DNA of 58,750 nucleotides from Spirochaetota bacterium (lineage in GTDB: Bacteria; Spirochaetota; UBA4802; JAFGDQ01): contig JAFGDQ010000116.1 in assembly GCA_016932015.1 (NCBI GenBank), positions 1 through 58,750 on the forward strand, read 5' to 3'. Below the pieces are notes generated by a model, which saw nothing but the letters and a program-made list of their open reading frames with translations, was not told the origin of the DNA and did no database searches. Positions within the stretch are counted from its first letter, which is position 1. Each line of letters starts with the position of its first letter. The translations under genes and the position numbers were made by a program. Positions 49,994 to 58,750 of this stretch are shown here, piece after piece.

Positions 49994-51290
49994 CGTTTTC
50001 TTTCTCTGTAATAGAGTCATCTGAAGCTGCGGAAATACCTGCAAGCCGGCCTGTTGAAAATGCTGCCTGAAGATTGTAGCCGCCTGTATCTGCGTCAATA
50101 TCAATTATTTCTCCAGCGAAGTAAAGACCGTTGATGATTTTGGACTCCATGGTTCTGGGATTTATCTCTCTGACATCAACTCCGCCCGCGGTAATTATTG
50201 CTTCTTTAAGAGGCCTGTGCCCGGTTACTTTAAGCCTGAAATCCTTGAGCCATAACCTTAGTTTTTTTCTTTCTTCTGCTGTTATCTGATTTGCTGTTTT
50301 GTCAGGATTAAGTTTTATCTGATCCAGACATACTGCAATAAGTCTTTCAGGTAAAAGGCCTTTTAGTAAATTTTTTGCTGTTTTAGTTGGGGAACTGCTG
50401 ATATCGCGGATGAGTCTGCTATCAAGAGCCTTATGATCAAGGGCAGGCTTCAAATCAATTGAAATAAAAACTTTGTCTTTATTGTAAATTGAATCAACGC
50501 AGGTTTTGCTAAGCGTTAGTATCACCGGCCCTGATACTCCTCTGGAAGTAAATACCATTTCACCGAATTCTTCGGAATTTTTTTTATCATTAATCCATAA
50601 TGAAACATTTATATTTTTGAGACTTAATCCCTCAAGATGGGAAGCTGTATCACCTTCTGTATCTAGCGGTATAAGAGCAGGACGAACAGGAATAACAGAG
50701 TGCCCGGCTGATTTAGCTAATGAATAACCGTCTCCTGTTGAGCCAGTTCCGGGATATGATGCGCCTCCTGAAGCGAGTATAACTGCATCAGCTTTTATGA
50801 TTTCCTTATTTTGTTTATCGGTTTCAGCTGTGGTTACGGTAACTATTTCAACACCGGTAATCCTGTTACTGTCTGTAAGCAGTTTGTCTGCTTTTGTGTT
50901 TGTTCTGATTTTAACGCCCTCTTTTTTATTCCATTGTACAAGAGCATCGGTGACTTCGTTTGCGTCATTGCTTCCAGGGAAAACACGTCCGCCTCTTTCC
51001 GTTACAGTATTGACTCCAAGTGTGTTCAGAAACTGAACCAGTTCAGTGTTAAAGAAAAAGGAAAAGGCCTGTCTGAGAAACTTTCCGTTTTTCCCGAAAT
51101 GCTCAATAAAATCACGAATTCCGGCAATATTCGTTATATTACATCTGCCTTTTCCTGTTATTCGAAGTTTTTTTCCGGGTATATTCATCTTTTCAACGAG
51201 AATAACCTCGGCACCTGAAACAGCTGCCGTGCCTGCGGCTGTTAAACCTGAAGCACCTGCTCCGATTATTATTATTTTCTTTTTAGGCAT
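49980..51290 (-). CDS. HI0933/BaiN-family NAD(P)/FAD-dependent oxidoreductase
   Basis: A 436-residue flavoprotein. The FAD dinucleotide fold is IIIGAGASGLTAAGTAAVSGAEVILVEK at the N-terminus, followed by KLRITGKGRCNITN, a family hallmark. DAVILASGGASYPGTGSTGDGY, AIITAGGVDVREINPRTMESKIINGLYFAGEIIDIDADTGGYNLQAAFSTG completes the signature. Members include BaiN, but most have no known substrate. The gene precedes the YgiQ-type radical SAM gene with a 14-nt overlap, a pairing that may be functional. No ribosome binding site is evident. Confidence 0.93.
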   Translation of the reverse strand: MPKKKIIIIGAGASGLTAAGTAAVSGAEVILVEKMNIPGKKLRITGKGRCNITNIAGIRDFIEHFGKNGKFLRQAFSFFFNTELVQFLNTLGVNTVTERGGRVFPGSNDANEVTDALVQWNKKEGVKIRTNTKADKLLTDSNRITGVEIVTVTTAETDKQNKEIIKADAVILASGGASYPGTGSTGDGYSLAKSAGHSVIPVRPALIPLDTEGDTASHLEGLSLKNINVSLWINDKKNSEEFGEMVFTSRGVSGPVILTLSKTCVDSIYNKDKVFISIDLKPALDHKALDSRLIRDISSSPTKTAKNLLKGLLPERLIAVCLDQIKLNPDKTANQITAEERKKLRLWLKDFRLKVTGHRPLKEAIITAGGVDVREINPRTMESKIINGLYFAGEIIDIDADTGGYNLQAAFSTGRLAGISAASDDSITEKENDESA

Positions 51291-51867
51291 TTGATAAATT
51301 TTTATCTAAAATTAATGAATACGTATAATTTTATTTTTGTTTAAATCAATATTTTATTGCAACTATTCAGCTATGCGGAGCGTTTTTTACATAAAAATTT
51401 CAAATAGCTTGGCAGTTGCATTTTATTTACAATAAACTTGAAACAAAACTTGACATTATTTCTTATTTAAAATAAAAACTTCCTTAAAATACACAATCGA
51501 TTATCATTAATCTACATAATTTTTTATGAAGCAATACATAAAAAAATATCCTCAAGATTCAGTAGAAATTCTAATAGAAAAATTTTTCAGGTAAACTGAC
51601 GCTTTTGAAATGAACGTCAACAATCTTTTTGCAGCAAAAAACAAGTGTAACATTCAGGGAAGCCATCTTTCTTATTTTAAAAATTTGATAACGATAAAAC
51701 TATTTAAATAAATATAAATATGATACATAATTTTCAATTACATTCACTAATCATTACTTTTCCAAAGATTGTGTATTCAGGGCCTAAAGTTTACAGTTAT
51801 TCCCGTCAAATTGTCGCATTTTTTAAAAAAGATAAAAATATACAATAAGTATTATCAGGGGGTAGTT
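51291..51867. other. Long AT-rich leader/intergenic region before the membrane FeS gene
   Basis: A 577-nt divergent gap with no supportable gene; the frame in front of the FeS gene from 51769 has no ribosome binding site and is not kept. A TTGACA at 51450-51455 with TAAAAA after 17 nt is a candidate promoter. Small inverted repeats (TGACG..CGTCA at 51597-51619) are present. Confidence 0.5.
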
Positions 51868-54015
51868 ATGGACTTTGCTGCAATGTATGACCTACCGGCG
51901 GAACTTATAAGCAGGGAATCATTTTTTAATATCGGCGGGCCTCATGGGTTTATGAGGTGGGGGATATATTTATTTCTTCTTGCTGCCGTAATTTCTATAG
52001 TTTTAACCTTAAGAAAAAGAGTAAAGATCTGGAAAGAAGGGAAAGAAGAACTCAGAACCGATAATGTTCCAAAAAGAATCCTGATGGTTGTCAAGTATGC
52101 CGGGCTTCAGGCAAAGATTTTAAGAGAAGCATATGCTGGAATAATGCATGCAGCTATCTTCTTTGCTTTTCTCGGGCTTGTAGCTGTAACTCTATTGATT
52201 ATGATTCAGGACGATTTCACCGAATTATTTTTCGGTATAAAGTTTCTTACGGGCAATACTTATTTAATATGGTCTTTTTTTGCTGATTTTTGCGGTATTG
52301 TTCTTCTTCTGGGACTTCTTATTGCGGTTTATCGCCGCTATATTAACAAACCTAGCAGGCTTGACACAAAATCAACTGACACTTTCGCTCTTGTACTTCT
52401 TCTGCTGATAGTTGTTACGGGTTTTACGACTGAGGCATTGAGAATCGCAATAACTGAATTTCCCGGATTCGAAATCTGGTCGCCTTTCGGATGGGGGCTT
52501 GCATATGTATTCGCTCTTATCAGCAAACCCGCACAGCCTGTTGTTCATCAAATCAGCTGGTGGATTCATGTTGTTGCTTCTTTTCTGTTTTTATCGCTGC
52601 TGGCGCATGCCAAGCTGGGACACATACTCATTTCAACTCTTAATATTTTCTTTATGAATCTGAATAATGAAGATTCAAAAACAAAATACCGCTCGGCAAT
52701 AATTCCTCCTGATGAATTTGAAACAGCTGAATCTTTCGGGGTCAGTTATGCGGAGGAATTCACGTGGAAGCAGCTTATGGACGGAGACGCATGCACAAGA
52801 TGCGGCAGATGCCAGGACAACTGTCCTGCTTTTCTGACAGAAAAGCCTCTGTCTCCCAAAAAGATAATTAATGATATAAAGGACAATAAAGATGAAAGAG
52901 TTCCGAAAATAATTGAAGTGAAGAAACAAGCGGAAAATGCTTCGGCTATTGACCCGGACTCAATAGAGGCAAAGGCCCTGATTGAAGACTCAGTAAAAGA
53001 AGATGAGATATGGTCCTGCACAAACTGCGGTGCCTGCGTTGAAGCCTGCCCTGTACAGATTGAACATATAGATGCTATTAATATGATGAGAAAATCGCTG
53101 GTTCTGATGCAGGGGAAAATGAAACCAGAACTGCAGACAGCTTTTACAAATATGGAAAACAATTCAAATCCTTACGGATTTGCTTTCGCGTCACGCGCTG
53201 ACTGGATTCCTGAAGACCTTAATCTGAAAACAGTTACTGAAGATTCTGACATTGATTTTCTGTATTTTGTAGGGTGTGCAGCATCATATGACAAAAGAAA
53301 CCAGAAAGTTGCTGTTGCCCTGGTTAGAATTCTGCAGAAAGCTGGTTATAAGGTCGGAATTCTCGGAGCAGAAGAAAGCTGCTGCGGCGATTCAGCTATG
53401 AGGGCGGGAAATGAATATCTTTTTCAGGCTCTTGCAGCTCAGAACCTTGAAATTTTTAAAAATTATAATATTAAAAAAATTGTTTGTTCATGTCCCCACG
53501 GTTATAATGTACTGAAAAAAGAGTATCCGGAATTCGCTAAAAAAGGGCTCAATTCAAACGGAAATCCGCTTGAATGTAATTATACAGTTTATCATCATAC
53601 CGAAGTAATTTTCGATCTGCTGAGAAAAGGGCAGATTAAAATAAAAGATTCTCTTAACGGGAAAATTACCTATCATGATTCATGCATGTTAGGAAGATAC
53701 AATGAAATATACCGTGAGCCGAGAGAAATCATAAAAACAATCCCCGGAACAAAACTGGTTGAAATGAGCAGGCATCACAGGAAAAGTTTCTGCTGCGGAG
53801 CAGGCGGCGGAAGAATGTGGCTCGAGGAAGATCTGGGGACACGCATAAATCAGTTCAGAACAAAAGACGCTCATAATACAGGGGCAGGCAAAATATGCAC
53901 GGCCTGCCCGTTCTGTATGACAATGCTCTCGGACGGCACACAGGAGCTTGGCATTCAGAATCTGGAAACATATGACATTGCTGAACTGGTTTACAATACA
54001 ATGGAAAAAGCATAG
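51868..54015 (+). CDS. HdrDE-like membrane iron-sulfur oxidoreductase
   Basis: About 715 residues from ATG 51868 (AGGGGGTAGTT upstream). The N-terminal 260 residues form about six helices like the nitrate-reductase gamma/HdrE cytochrome b domain, with candidate heme histidines (HAAIFFAF, HQISWWIHVVASF, HAKLGH). Two 4Fe-4S motifs follow (CTRCGRCQDNCP near 309, CTNCGACVEACP near 384). Two CCG domains end the protein (ESCCGDS near 505 with CSCPHGYN, and FCCGAGGGRMW near 641 with CTACPFC). It should pass electrons between the quinone pool and a soluble partner such as an electron-transfer flavoprotein. No etfAB is adjacent. Confidence 0.9.
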   Translation: MDFAAMYDLPAELISRESFFNIGGPHGFMRWGIYLFLLAAVISIVLTLRKRVKIWKEGKEELRTDNVPKRILMVVKYAGLQAKILREAYAGIMHAAIFFAFLGLVAVTLLIMIQDDFTELFFGIKFLTGNTYLIWSFFADFCGIVLLLGLLIAVYRRYINKPSRLDTKSTDTFALVLLLLIVVTGFTTEALRIAITEFPGFEIWSPFGWGLAYVFALISKPAQPVVHQISWWIHVVASFLFLSLLAHAKLGHILISTLNIFFMNLNNEDSKTKYRSAIIPPDEFETAESFGVSYAEEFTWKQLMDGDACTRCGRCQDNCPAFLTEKPLSPKKIINDIKDNKDERVPKIIEVKKQAENASAIDPDSIEAKALIEDSVKEDEIWSCTNCGACVEACPVQIEHIDAINMMRKSLVLMQGKMKPELQTAFTNMENNSNPYGFAFASRADWIPEDLNLKTVTEDSDIDFLYFVGCAASYDKRNQKVAVALVRILQKAGYKVGILGAEESCCGDSAMRAGNEYLFQALAAQNLEIFKNYNIKKIVCSCPHGYNVLKKEYPEFAKKGLNSNGNPLECNYTVYHHTEVIFDLLRKGQIKIKDSLNGKITYHDSCMLGRYNEIYREPREIIKTIPGTKLVEMSRHHRKSFCCGAGGGRMWLEEDLGTRINQFRTKDAHNTGAGKICTACPFCMTMLSDGTQELGIQNLETYDIAELVYNTMEKA

Positions 54016-54063
54016 ATTTTATATCTAATAGCTTTGTTTCAGCTTTGCTGAGCAATATATAAA

Positions 54064-54175
54064 TCCTGCCGGTTAAGGTAAAATGGCTTCAGATACGGCA
54101 GGTACATCGGCAAAACCGGTGAGAAAACAAATCAGGGAAAATTTCTGCAGACGCGGATTCAGCAGATAATTTTCC
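54064..54175 (+). promoter_or_regulatory. Structured leader upstream of hppA
   Basis: Helix A pairs CCTGCCG (54065-54071) with CGGCAGG (54096-54102). Helix B pairs CCGGTT (54069-54074) with AACCGG (54114-54119) and excludes helix A. A third, extended hairpin pairs GGAAAATT (54136-54143) with AATTTTCC (54168-54175), with an inner CTGC/GCAG step, and ends about 18 nt before the AAGGAG of hppA. The alternative pairing suggests an RNA regulatory switch; no known riboswitch class was recognised. Confidence 0.45.
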
Positions 54176-54209
54176 GGTAATTAAAATAATTTTAAGGAGT
54201 AACAGTTAT

Positions 54210-56537
54210 ATGGAATCAAGTTTATTCTATATCGCACCAATTGGTTCTGTGATCGCTCTTATTTTTGCATGGTTTTTCTACAAGAATATGATGAAATCCG
54301 ATGCAGGTAATGCAAAAATGCAGGAAATTGCAGGTCACGTGAAGGAAGGGGCTATGGCTTATCTTTATAGACAATATAAAGTCGTTTCCCTGGTTTTTCT
54401 CGTTTTATTGATAATCTTTACTATACTCGCTTTCTTCGGAGTACAGAACCCTTTTGTTCCTGTAGCGTTCCTTACAGGCGGTTTCTTCTCCGGCCTTTGC
54501 GGCTATCTTGGAATGAGAACAGCAACAAACGCTTCATCAAGAACAGCACAGGGTGCTTCCAATTCTCTTAATCAGGGACTTAAGGTTGCGTTCAGATCAG
54601 GCGCTGTAATGGGCCTTGTAGTTGTTGGATTGGGACTTATTGATATTTCAATCTGGTATACTGCACTTAATTATCTTTATGATAATAACGTATGGGGACT
54701 CAGCGCGGCTCTTGTTAGAAAGATAGAGACTGCAACTGTTTTCAGCATGAGCCTGATAAATACTCCGGAATTCCAGCACGCTAAACTCGTTGAAATAACA
54801 ACAACAATGATCACTTTCGGCATGGGTGCTTCAACCCAGGCTCTTTTCGCAAGAGTAGGCGGCGGTATATTTACCAAAGCAGCAGATGTTGGAGCAGACC
54901 TTGTAGGTAAGGTTGAAGCCGGTATTCCTGAAGACGACCCGAGAAATCCCGCGACAATTGCTGATAACGTTGGTGACAACGTTGGTGACGTAGCGGGAAT
55001 GGGCGCTGACCTTTACGAGTCATACTGCGGATCAATACTCGCAACCGCAGCTCTTGGCGCGGCACTTCCGTTAACGTCAGCAGGATACGGCGGACTTAAA
55101 GCTGTTATCGCACCTATGATTGTAGCAGGTCTTGGAATTCTTTTTTCGGTTATCGGTATTTTCGCGGTAAGAACAAAAGAAGACGCTTCAATGAAAAACC
55201 TCCTCAAATCTCTTAACATCGGAGTATGGGGAAGTTCATTTCTGATCCTTGTAGCTCTTGCGATTATGGCAGGCGTTAATTTCATTACATGGGGAATTTT
55301 CGGAGCTGTTGTCGCAGGACTTGTCGCGGGTCTTATAATCGGACAGGCGACTGAATATTACACTTCAGATGAATACAAGCCGACCCAGGGTATTGCCGAA
55401 CAGACAAAAATGGGTTACGCAACAACAATTATTGAAGGGATCGCAACCGGTATGTATTCAACAGGTATTCCGGTCGTTACGATAGTTATAGGTATTCTTG
55501 TTGCTTTCGGAGTTTCCGGCGGATTCACCAATATGGCTCAGGGACTTTACGGCATAGGTTTTGCCGCTGTCGGTATGCTTTCCACACTCGGTATCACGCT
55601 TGCTACAGATGCATACGGCCCGATCGCGGACAACGCGGGCGGTAACGCTGAAATGAGCGGCCTTGATCCTGAAGTAAGAAAAAGAACTGATGCTCTTGAC
55701 ATGCTTGGAAATACTACTGCTGCTACAGGAAAAGGATTCGCGATCGGTTCAGCTGCTTTAACAGCAATGGCTCTTCTTTCCGCATATCTTGAAGAAATAA
55801 AACTGTGGCTTGGTAAACTTGCGGGTAAAGGATTTTTCCAGGTCGGAACAGTGAAATTTTACAATACGCTTCCAGAAGGTGTTAAAGAAGGCCCGAACGT
55901 AATCGTCGCGCATCTCGCGCAGATACAGGATTTCGCCAGAGCTTATGATCTGTCTCTGATGAATCCAAAAGTTCTCTGCGGTCTTTTCCTGGGTGCAATG
56001 ATGGCTTTCGTATTCAGTGCTATGACAATGAAAGCGGTTGGCCGAGCGGCAAGTGCCATGATTGAGGAAGTCAGAAGACAGTTTAAGCAGCTTCCCGGTA
56101 TATTAACAGGCAAGGATAAACCTGATTATGCTCAGTGTGTTTCTATTTCAACTGCAGGCGCGCAAAGGGAAATGATTGTTCCTTCTTTGCTCGCTATAAT
56201 CGTACCTGTTGTTACAGGCCTTATTCTCGGTGTTGCCGGAGTTATGGGACTTCTCGCAGGCGGACTTACCGCAGGATTCTCGCTGGCCTGTATGCTTAAC
56301 AATTCAGGCGGAGCATGGGACAATGCAAAGAAATTTATTGAGAAAGGTAATTTCGGCGGCAAAGGGTCGGAATCTCACAAAGCCGGTGTTGTCGGTGATA
56401 CGGTAGGAGATCCTTTTAAAGATACGTCCGGGCCGTCATTAAATATTCTTATTAAACTTATGACAATGGTTTCAGTTGTTTTTGCAGGAGTTATTGTCAA
56501 ATTTTCACCTGCAATCGGTAAGCTTCTCGGATTCTGA
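54210..56537 (+). CDS. hppA: Membrane-bound pyrophosphatase, K+-dependent Na+-pump type
   Basis: A 775-residue, 16-helix ion-translocating pyrophosphatase. The PPi/Mg site is intact: [32 protein letters not shown] (about 242-273) and the later DNAGGNAEM and [17 protein letters not shown]. The deciding [10 protein letters not shown] segment (about 500) has Ala after GNTT and Gly before Lys, the pattern of K+-dependent enzymes; those pump Na+ (some also H+), whereas K+-independent H+ pumps have Lys there. It uses PPi, such as that made by PpdK, to build an ion gradient. The 194-nt leader is structured. AAGGAG lies 10 nt before the ATG. Confidence 0.96.
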   Translation: MESSLFYIAPIGSVIALIFAWFFYKNMMKSDAGNAKMQEIAGHVKEGAMAYLYRQYKVVSLVFLVLLIIFTILAFFGVQNPFVPVAFLTGGFFSGLCGYLGMRTATNASSRTAQGASNSLNQGLKVAFRSGAVMGLVVVGLGLIDISIWYTALNYLYDNNVWGLSAALVRKIETATVFSMSLINTPEFQHAKLVEITTTMITFGMGASTQALFARVGGGIFTKAADVGADLVGKVEAGIPEDDPRNPATIADNVGDNVGDVAGMGADLYESYCGSILATAALGAALPLTSAGYGGLKAVIAPMIVAGLGILFSVIGIFAVRTKEDASMKNLLKSLNIGVWGSSFLILVALAIMAGVNFITWGIFGAVVAGLVAGLIIGQATEYYTSDEYKPTQGIAEQTKMGYATTIIEGIATGMYSTGIPVVTIVIGILVAFGVSGGFTNMAQGLYGIGFAAVGMLSTLGITLATDAYGPIADNAGGNAEMSGLDPEVRKRTDALDMLGNTTAATGKGFAIGSAALTAMALLSAYLEEIKLWLGKLAGKGFFQVGTVKFYNTLPEGVKEGPNVIVAHLAQIQDFARAYDLSLMNPKVLCGLFLGAMMAFVFSAMTMKAVGRAASAMIEEVRRQFKQLPGILTGKDKPDYAQCVSISTAGAQREMIVPSLLAIIVPVVTGLILGVAGVMGLLAGGLTAGFSLACMLNNSGGAWDNAKKFIEKGNFGGKGSESHKAGVVGDTVGDPFKDTSGPSLNILIKLMTMVSVVFAGVIVKFSPAIGKLLGF

Positions 56538-56559
56538 TCCGGTTTAATCTTGTAATTAA

Positions 56560-56602
56560 TTTTTTGCCGGGATAAAAATTGTATGTTTATCCCGGCAAAA
56601 AA
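56560..56602. repeat. Strong hairpin after hppA
   Basis: Seventeen-base perfect arms (TTTTTTGCCGGGATAAA and its complement) enclose 9 nt. The T-tract is on the 5' side and the A-tract on the 3' side in both reading directions, the reverse of a standard intrinsic terminator. It may still end the hppA transcript by another route or protect its 3' end. Confidence 0.6.
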
Positions 56603-56798
56603 TAAAAACAGCCTTCCTGAAAATACTGCATATAAAAATACTTTCAAACCCGCGTTACATAAATTATTTGACGTCTGTTGTAACTTATTATTAACATTCC
56701 AGTAATTATCATATTATCTGCGTCGTAATCCGCTTTCGGCGGTTGAAATAAAGCTGTTATAGTGTTATAAATAACGGATATTTAGTTAAAAGTTATTA

Positions 56799-57245
56799 AT
56801 GAGAAAAATTATTATAGCAACAGGGGTATTCTTTTTCCTGCTCAGCACTGCATGGGCAAATATTACTTTTGATGATATTCAGGGTAAATGGCAGCTGAAA
56901 TACAGGCACAATTCAGGATATGAATTCAGATTTTATGGCAATTACAGGGCTTATTGTATATTATACTGCGGAATAAATGCTCTGGTTTTCAAGGGGATTT
57001 ATACAATTGAAAATGAAAACATAACGATTAATATCAATGAAACAAAGAATACGAGGAATATATACAGAATTAATTTTGAGAATAATTTTGTAAAAACATC
57101 ATCTTCTTTTTTCATTTTTAACGGGCAGATAATAAGTGACGGGAAAAAAAAGGAACTGCTTCTTAAACCTGTAAAAACCATAATTGACGGGAATGATTCC
57201 AACGGGTATTTTGAGCCTGAAATAAAATTAAAAAAAATAAGATAA
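56799..57245 (+). CDS. Small exported protein of unknown function
   Basis: A 148-residue protein with a signal peptide (VFFFLLSTAWA) and a beta-rich mature part: DIQGKWQLKYR, YEFRFYGNYRAYCILYCG, FKGIYTIENENITINI. The GKW start and strand pattern recall lipocalin-like small exported domains, but the identity is too weak to assign. It has two cysteines that could form a disulfide. Its stop overlaps the start of the hydrolase gene (TAATG), implying coupled expression. No good ribosome binding site is seen. Confidence 0.65.
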   Translation: MRKIIIATGVFFFLLSTAWANITFDDIQGKWQLKYRHNSGYEFRFYGNYRAYCILYCGINALVFKGIYTIENENITININETKNTRNIYRINFENNFVKTSSSFFIFNGQIISDGKKKELLLKPVKTIIDGNDSNGYFEPEIKLKKIR

Positions 57246-57985
57246 TGCAGTCGGAAAAAATTACATTTTACAACAGCAAGTACAGAAAACTATCAGGGAA
57301 AATCTACAATACTGCTGATAAATCACATGGGGTAATTTTCTGTCATGGGATGTTTTCAACAAAGGACGGGTATAAAATTACTCATCTTTCAGAGAGTATA
57401 GTAGAAGCCGGATATAATCTTTTTTGTTTTGATTTTTCTTTTTCAGGAGATTCCGAAGACAGCATAGAAGATTTATCCGTTCTTCAGGAACTAGATGATT
57501 TAAAAAATGCTGTAAGTTTTTTTACTGATTACGGAATTGAAAATATCCATCTGATTGGTTCAAGTCTGGGAGGCCTTGTATCATTGCTTTATTCGTCGAT
57601 TAACGCAAATATGGTTTCCCAGACTCTTATTGCTGCTCCGATTATGCTTCCGGAAGTTTTTGCGTCTGGAACAGATATTAAATCTCTTCCTGAAGAAGGG
57701 ACAACATTACTGGACGGGAAGCAGATAAATAACAGGTTTTTTAAAGAACTAATGGAAATCAATATTGAAGAAGCAATTAAAAACACAAAAGTCCCCAGCC
57801 TTATAATTCACGGTTTTGCCGATGCTGTAGTTCCGGTCATGAATGGTGTAGACCTGGTTAAAAAGCTGAATTGCGAGAAGCGTATAGTTATTATTCAGGA
57901 CGGAGATCATAATCTTACAAGAGATTCGGATTTATCCGTTCTGTCCGGGAATATACTGGAATGGTTAAACGGGCATCGGAATTAA
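57245..57985 (+). CDS. Alpha/beta hydrolase
   Basis: A 246-residue alpha/beta-hydrolase. The oxyanion region is VIFCHGMFSTKDG, the nucleophile elbow HLIGSSLGGLVSLLYSS, the acid HGFADAVVPV and the catalytic His in IQDGDHNLTRD. This suits an esterase or acyl hydrolase with a small cap. Its ATG overlaps the stop of the exported protein gene by 1 nt. Substrate unknown. A PadR regulator gene is convergent, 28 nt away. Confidence 0.88.
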   Translation: MQSEKITFYNSKYRKLSGKIYNTADKSHGVIFCHGMFSTKDGYKITHLSESIVEAGYNLFCFDFSFSGDSEDSIEDLSVLQELDDLKNAVSFFTDYGIENIHLIGSSLGGLVSLLYSSINANMVSQTLIAAPIMLPEVFASGTDIKSLPEEGTTLLDGKQINNRFFKELMEINIEEAIKNTKVPSLIIHGFADAVVPVMNGVDLVKKLNCEKRIVIIQDGDHNLTRDSDLSVLSGNILEWLNGHRN

Positions 57986-58013
57986 ACTGAAGCACTCCCC
58001 TTTTTAAATGCAA

Positions 58014-58526
58014 TTACTGCAGGCTTTTAAGCCATGTCTGTTCAGCTTTTAAATGGTTTTCAAGATAAGTATAAATCTGTATTTGAGAATTATTCGTTTT
58101 TGAAGACTTCTCAGTTGCTTTTTTGATGCTTTCTTTTACAGATGCAAGTTTATCTTTTATATGCGTCAGACGGTTTTCAATAAAAAATTCCTTGTCTTCA
58201 TCTGACAAAGAATTAAAAAACATCAGCACTATGTCAATATCAAAATGAATCAGGGTATTGTCAAAATACTGGCGCAATGCTTTTGAAAATCTTTTTTTGC
58301 CTTCAGGCAGTATCTGGTAAATATATCTTTCCGGACTCTGGCCGTCTTTTTCGGTTCCGACTTTCTTAACCCAGTTTCTCTTTAACGCTTTTTTTATGGC
58401 ATAATAAATTGATCCGAATTTTACATCGAGAAAACCATCCATACGTTCAGCGATTTTTTTCTTTATTTCATAACCGTATAAATCTTTTTCAAGCAGCAGC
58501 CCCAAAACTGTAATTTCAATTCTCAT
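58014..58526 (-). CDS. PadR-family transcriptional regulator
   Basis: About 170 residues from ATG 58526, selected because GGAGGAATTT precedes it and PadR proteins begin at this point (MRIEITVLGLLLEKDLYGYEI). Winged-helix residues VKFGSIYYAIKKALKRNWVKK and the wing SPERYIYQILPEGKKRF follow. The C-terminal half is a long helical dimerisation domain (PadR type 2). An ATG at 58643 would add 39 residues, but TATAAT and other promoter-like sequence occur in that stretch. The target gene is unknown; the window ends in AT-rich DNA upstream, with no further gene seen. Confidence 0.88.
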   Translation of the reverse strand: MRIEITVLGLLLEKDLYGYEIKKKIAERMDGFLDVKFGSIYYAIKKALKRNWVKKVGTEKDGQSPERYIYQILPEGKKRFSKALRQYFDNTLIHFDIDIVLMFFNSLSDEDKEFFIENRLTHIKDKLASVKESIKKATEKSSKTNNSQIQIYTYLENHLKAEQTWLKSLQ

Positions 58527-58750
58527 AAATTCCTCCGATTCAAATAGATTATACCTCCAATAGTCGGCAAACCGGGTATGCTTATCCCGGACGAATTCTA
58601 TGTATTCCCTGTTAAATTCTGTAATGTAAAAATTATAACCCATCTTACAGGATAAATCAATAATAATCTAAATTTTTACATGATTTTTTTAAAACAAAAA
58701 TAAATAATATAAATAATTTATTTCTATAAATATTTTTTTATTAAAATTAT

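Noticed and set aside
51769..51867. N-terminal extension of the membrane FeS protein
   Set aside because: The extension has no ribosome binding site, while AGGGGGTAG stands directly before the ATG at 51868.
58527..58643. 39-residue N-terminal extension of the PadR regulator
   Set aside because: GGAGGA before 58526 and the family start point favour the shorter form; TATAAT lies in the extension.
1..58750. CRISPR arrays, transposons, prophage or integron features
   Set aside because: No spaced direct repeats, transposase, recombinase or phage structural genes were found in either strand.

Overview
The window is AT-rich bacterial chromosome from a Gram-negative, probably anaerobic organism. 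Evidence for an outer membrane is a TonB-dependent receptor, a small beta-barrel candidate and several lipoprotein signal peptides. Evidence for anaerobic, energy-limited metabolism is a pyruvate phosphate dikinase, a K+-dependent (Na+-type) membrane pyrophosphatase, a heterodisulfide-reductase-like membrane FeS protein and the mercury-methylation pair hgcAB. I cannot fix the phylum from the sequence; Spirochaetota or another deep-branching Gram-negative lineage would fit.

Layout. 0-1.7 kb: remnant of a WYL regulator, then a three-gene operon (zinc-ribbon protein, membrane protein, DUF3795 protein). 1.8-10.4 kb, minus strand: two small lipoproteins, a TonB receptor, a REC-PAS-GGDEF-EAL protein, a K+ channel with an overlapping cyclic-nucleotide-binding gene, a FeoB-associated-type small protein and tadA. 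10.5-11.4 kb: three tRNA genes, Arg(ACG), Ser(GCT) and Ser(TGA); tRNA-Arg(ACG), the usual bacterial substrate of TadA, lies directly upstream of tadA. 11.6-15.4 kb: two clostripain-family lipoprotein peptidases. 15.6-19.5 kb: hisD, a serine acetyltransferase and an M14 carboxypeptidase lipoprotein.

19.5-30.9 kb is the most notable region, a metal and metalloid island. On the plus strand lie arsR, an ArsP-type permease, two thioredoxin-like proteins, a CcdA-like thiol transporter, an AbrB-fused radical SAM protein and an ACR3 arsenite exporter. Convergent on the minus strand lie dsbD, a cysteine-rich MarR regulator, hgcA, hgcB and a ModA-like binding protein. HgcA carries the diagnostic NVWCAAGK motif and HgcB carries CMECGAC, so the organism is predicted to make methylmercury. 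Two ArsR-type operators of identical 10-4-10 geometry and a MarR-type operator inside a promoter can be seen.

31.3-40.3 kb: rhomboid protease, ppdK, TPR protein, outer-membrane protein, a glycosyltransferase coupled to a pseudo-receiver winged-helix regulator, a stand-alone DbpA-type RNA-binding domain and a methyltransferase. 40.5-45.3 kb: the conserved rpmH-rnpA-yidD-yidC-jag-mnmE block typical of the origin region, with mnmG and parAB missing downstream. 46.1-51.3 kb: pncA-pncB NAD salvage, a YgiQ-type radical SAM protein and an HI0933-type flavoprotein. 51.9-56.5 kb: the membrane FeS protein and hppA, which has a strongly structured leader. 56.8-58.5 kb: a small exported protein, an alpha/beta hydrolase and a PadR regulator.

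No transposase, integrase, phage gene, rRNA or CRISPR array was seen.
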